From Bryobacterales bacterium (lineage in GTDB: Bacteria > Acidobacteriota > Terriglobia > Bryobacterales > Bryobacteraceae), in the NCBI GenBank assembly GCA_016880505.1, contig JAEHDI010000153.1, forward strand, positions 1 through 12,586: a stretch of DNA of 12,586 nt, in the 5' to 3' direction. The notes beneath the pieces were generated by a model that was not told the DNA's origin, made no database searches, and was given only the letters and a program-made list of their open reading frames with translations. A program made the translations under genes and the position numbers. Below, one piece after another: positions 12,034 through 12,586 of the stretch. Each line of letters starts with the position of its first letter. The stretch's first letter is position 1.

Positions 12034-12586
12034 TTACCGGTCGATGAAGCGCATGGCGCCTTCGGGGTATCGCGCGCCGGCAACGACGCCGCGAGGCGAC
12101 ACCTCCTCGATCCGGGCCAGGTCGCCTTCGGTGAGCACGATGGCCGCCGCGGCGGCGTTCTCTTCGAGGTACCTCCGCCTCTTCGTGCCCGGAATCGGAA
12201 CGATGTCGCTGCCCTGCGCCATAACCCATGCCAGAGAAAGTTGCGCGGACGTGCAACCCTTTTGCCGGGCCATGTCGTGGATCCGGTCGACCACTTCGAG
12301 ATTCTTCTTGAAGTTTTCGCCGTTAAATCGCGGCGAAAGGCGCCGGAAATCGTCATCCGCGAGGTCCTCAAAGCGGCGGATCTGTCCGGTCAGCAGCCCG
12401 CGGCCCAGCGGGCTGTAAGCGACGAAGCCGATGCCCAGCTCGCGCACCGTGGGCAGCAGCTCGTCTTCGGGGTCCCTGCTCCAGAGGGAATACTCCGTTT
12501 GCAGCGCGGTGATCGGATGCACCGCGAACGCACGCCGGATCGTCTGTGGGGACGCTTCCGACATCCCGAGGAAACGCACCTTCCCG
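12034..12586 (-). CDS. Aldo/keto reductase, N-terminus beyond the window
   Basis: NADPH-dependent oxidoreductase of the AKR superfamily, cut by the window edge; about 184 C-terminal residues of an expected 320-340 are visible. Recognisable AKR features are GKVRFLGMSEAS (strand before the NADP-binding loop), ITALQTEYSLWSRD, LGIGFVAYSPLGRGLLTG, QLSLAWVMAQ and the cofactor 2'-phosphate-binding region VPIPGTKRRRYLEEN. This matches the YajO/YakC-like AKR group that reduces aldehydes and ketones. The catalytic Asp, Tyr, Lys and His are in the missing N-terminal half and cannot be checked. The stop is TAA at 12034-12036, with a 9-bp hairpin 35 bases beyond. Upstream neighbours are outside the window. 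Confidence 0.9.
   Translation of the reverse strand, partial: GKVRFLGMSEASPQTIRRAFAVHPITALQTEYSLWSRDPEDELLPTVRELGIGFVAYSPLGRGLLTGQIRRFEDLADDDFRRLSPRFNGENFKKNLEVVDRIHDMARQKGCTSAQLSLAWVMAQGSDIVPIPGTKRRRYLEENAAAAAIVLTEGDLARIEEVSPRGVVAGARYPEGAMRFIDR

Noticed and set aside
11894..12256. A 120-codon minus-strand frame running out of the aldo/keto reductase region
   Set aside because: It is a different frame of the reductase gene with Arg-rich shadow composition and passes through the hairpin.
1..12586. CRISPR arrays, tRNA or rRNA genes, complete insertion sequences and riboswitches
   Set aside because: No regularly spaced repeats, cloverleaf or rRNA-like sequence, transposase or known riboswitch core could be seen by eye on either strand.

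Overview
The window is a GC-rich bacterial chromosomal segment. Several features together suggest Acidobacteriota of the Solibacter/Bryobacter type: a secreted VWA protein with a poor metal site, a secreted DUF1080 (3-keto-disaccharide hydrolase-like) protein, a Gfo/Idh/MocA dehydrogenase and a PQQ propeller with a built-in cytochrome c. This assignment is inference; no rRNA or other marker gene is present.

Layout. Positions 1-172 hold two tandem hairpins beyond the end of a minus-strand Gfo/Idh/MocA oxidoreductase (173-1318) and no gene. A divergent 84-base gap with a possible promoter leads to a small two-helix membrane protein (1403-1693). Its 3' end overlaps a convergent unrecognised protein with an HExxH motif (1660-2304). 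That gene is divergent from an intact rhomboid protease (2359-3114). Next on the plus strand come a secreted VWA protein (3191-4309), a single-domain response regulator (4424-4885) with a good promoter almost touching its start codon, an UlaG/UPF0173-type metallo-hydrolase (4939-5637), and 15 bases later a 709-residue PLP-dependent decarboxylase resembling tyrosine decarboxylases (5653-7782).

The gap at 7783-8014 is a scar zone: an isolated TPR fragment, an imperfect REP-like hairpin and a perfect short palindrome. On the minus strand, DUF1080 (start corrected to 8641) is preceded by an unannotated 58-codon ORF ending 4 bases before its ATG and carrying its ribosome binding site, and perhaps by an even smaller ORF. 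Divergently, a secreted quinohemoprotein-type PQQ dehydrogenase runs 8991-11117.

Downstream, a Suppressor-of-fused (SUFU) domain gene (11151-11768, minus) of visibly lower GC lies between two imperfect copies of the last bases of the PQQ gene. This suggests acquisition or rearrangement. After a 265-base gap with a 9-bp hairpin, the window ends inside an aldo/keto reductase (minus, N-terminus missing).

Working together: the Gfo dehydrogenase, DUF1080 protein, PQQ dehydrogenase and aldo/keto reductase all fit oxidation or hydrolysis of sugars and alcohols, two of them as exported proteins, but they are not one operon. The metallo-hydrolase and decarboxylase are the best operon candidate among large genes. 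I see no CRISPR, tRNA, rRNA, complete insertion sequence or recognisable defence system. The least expected structures are the repeat-flanked SUFU gene and the small ORFs coupled to DUF1080.
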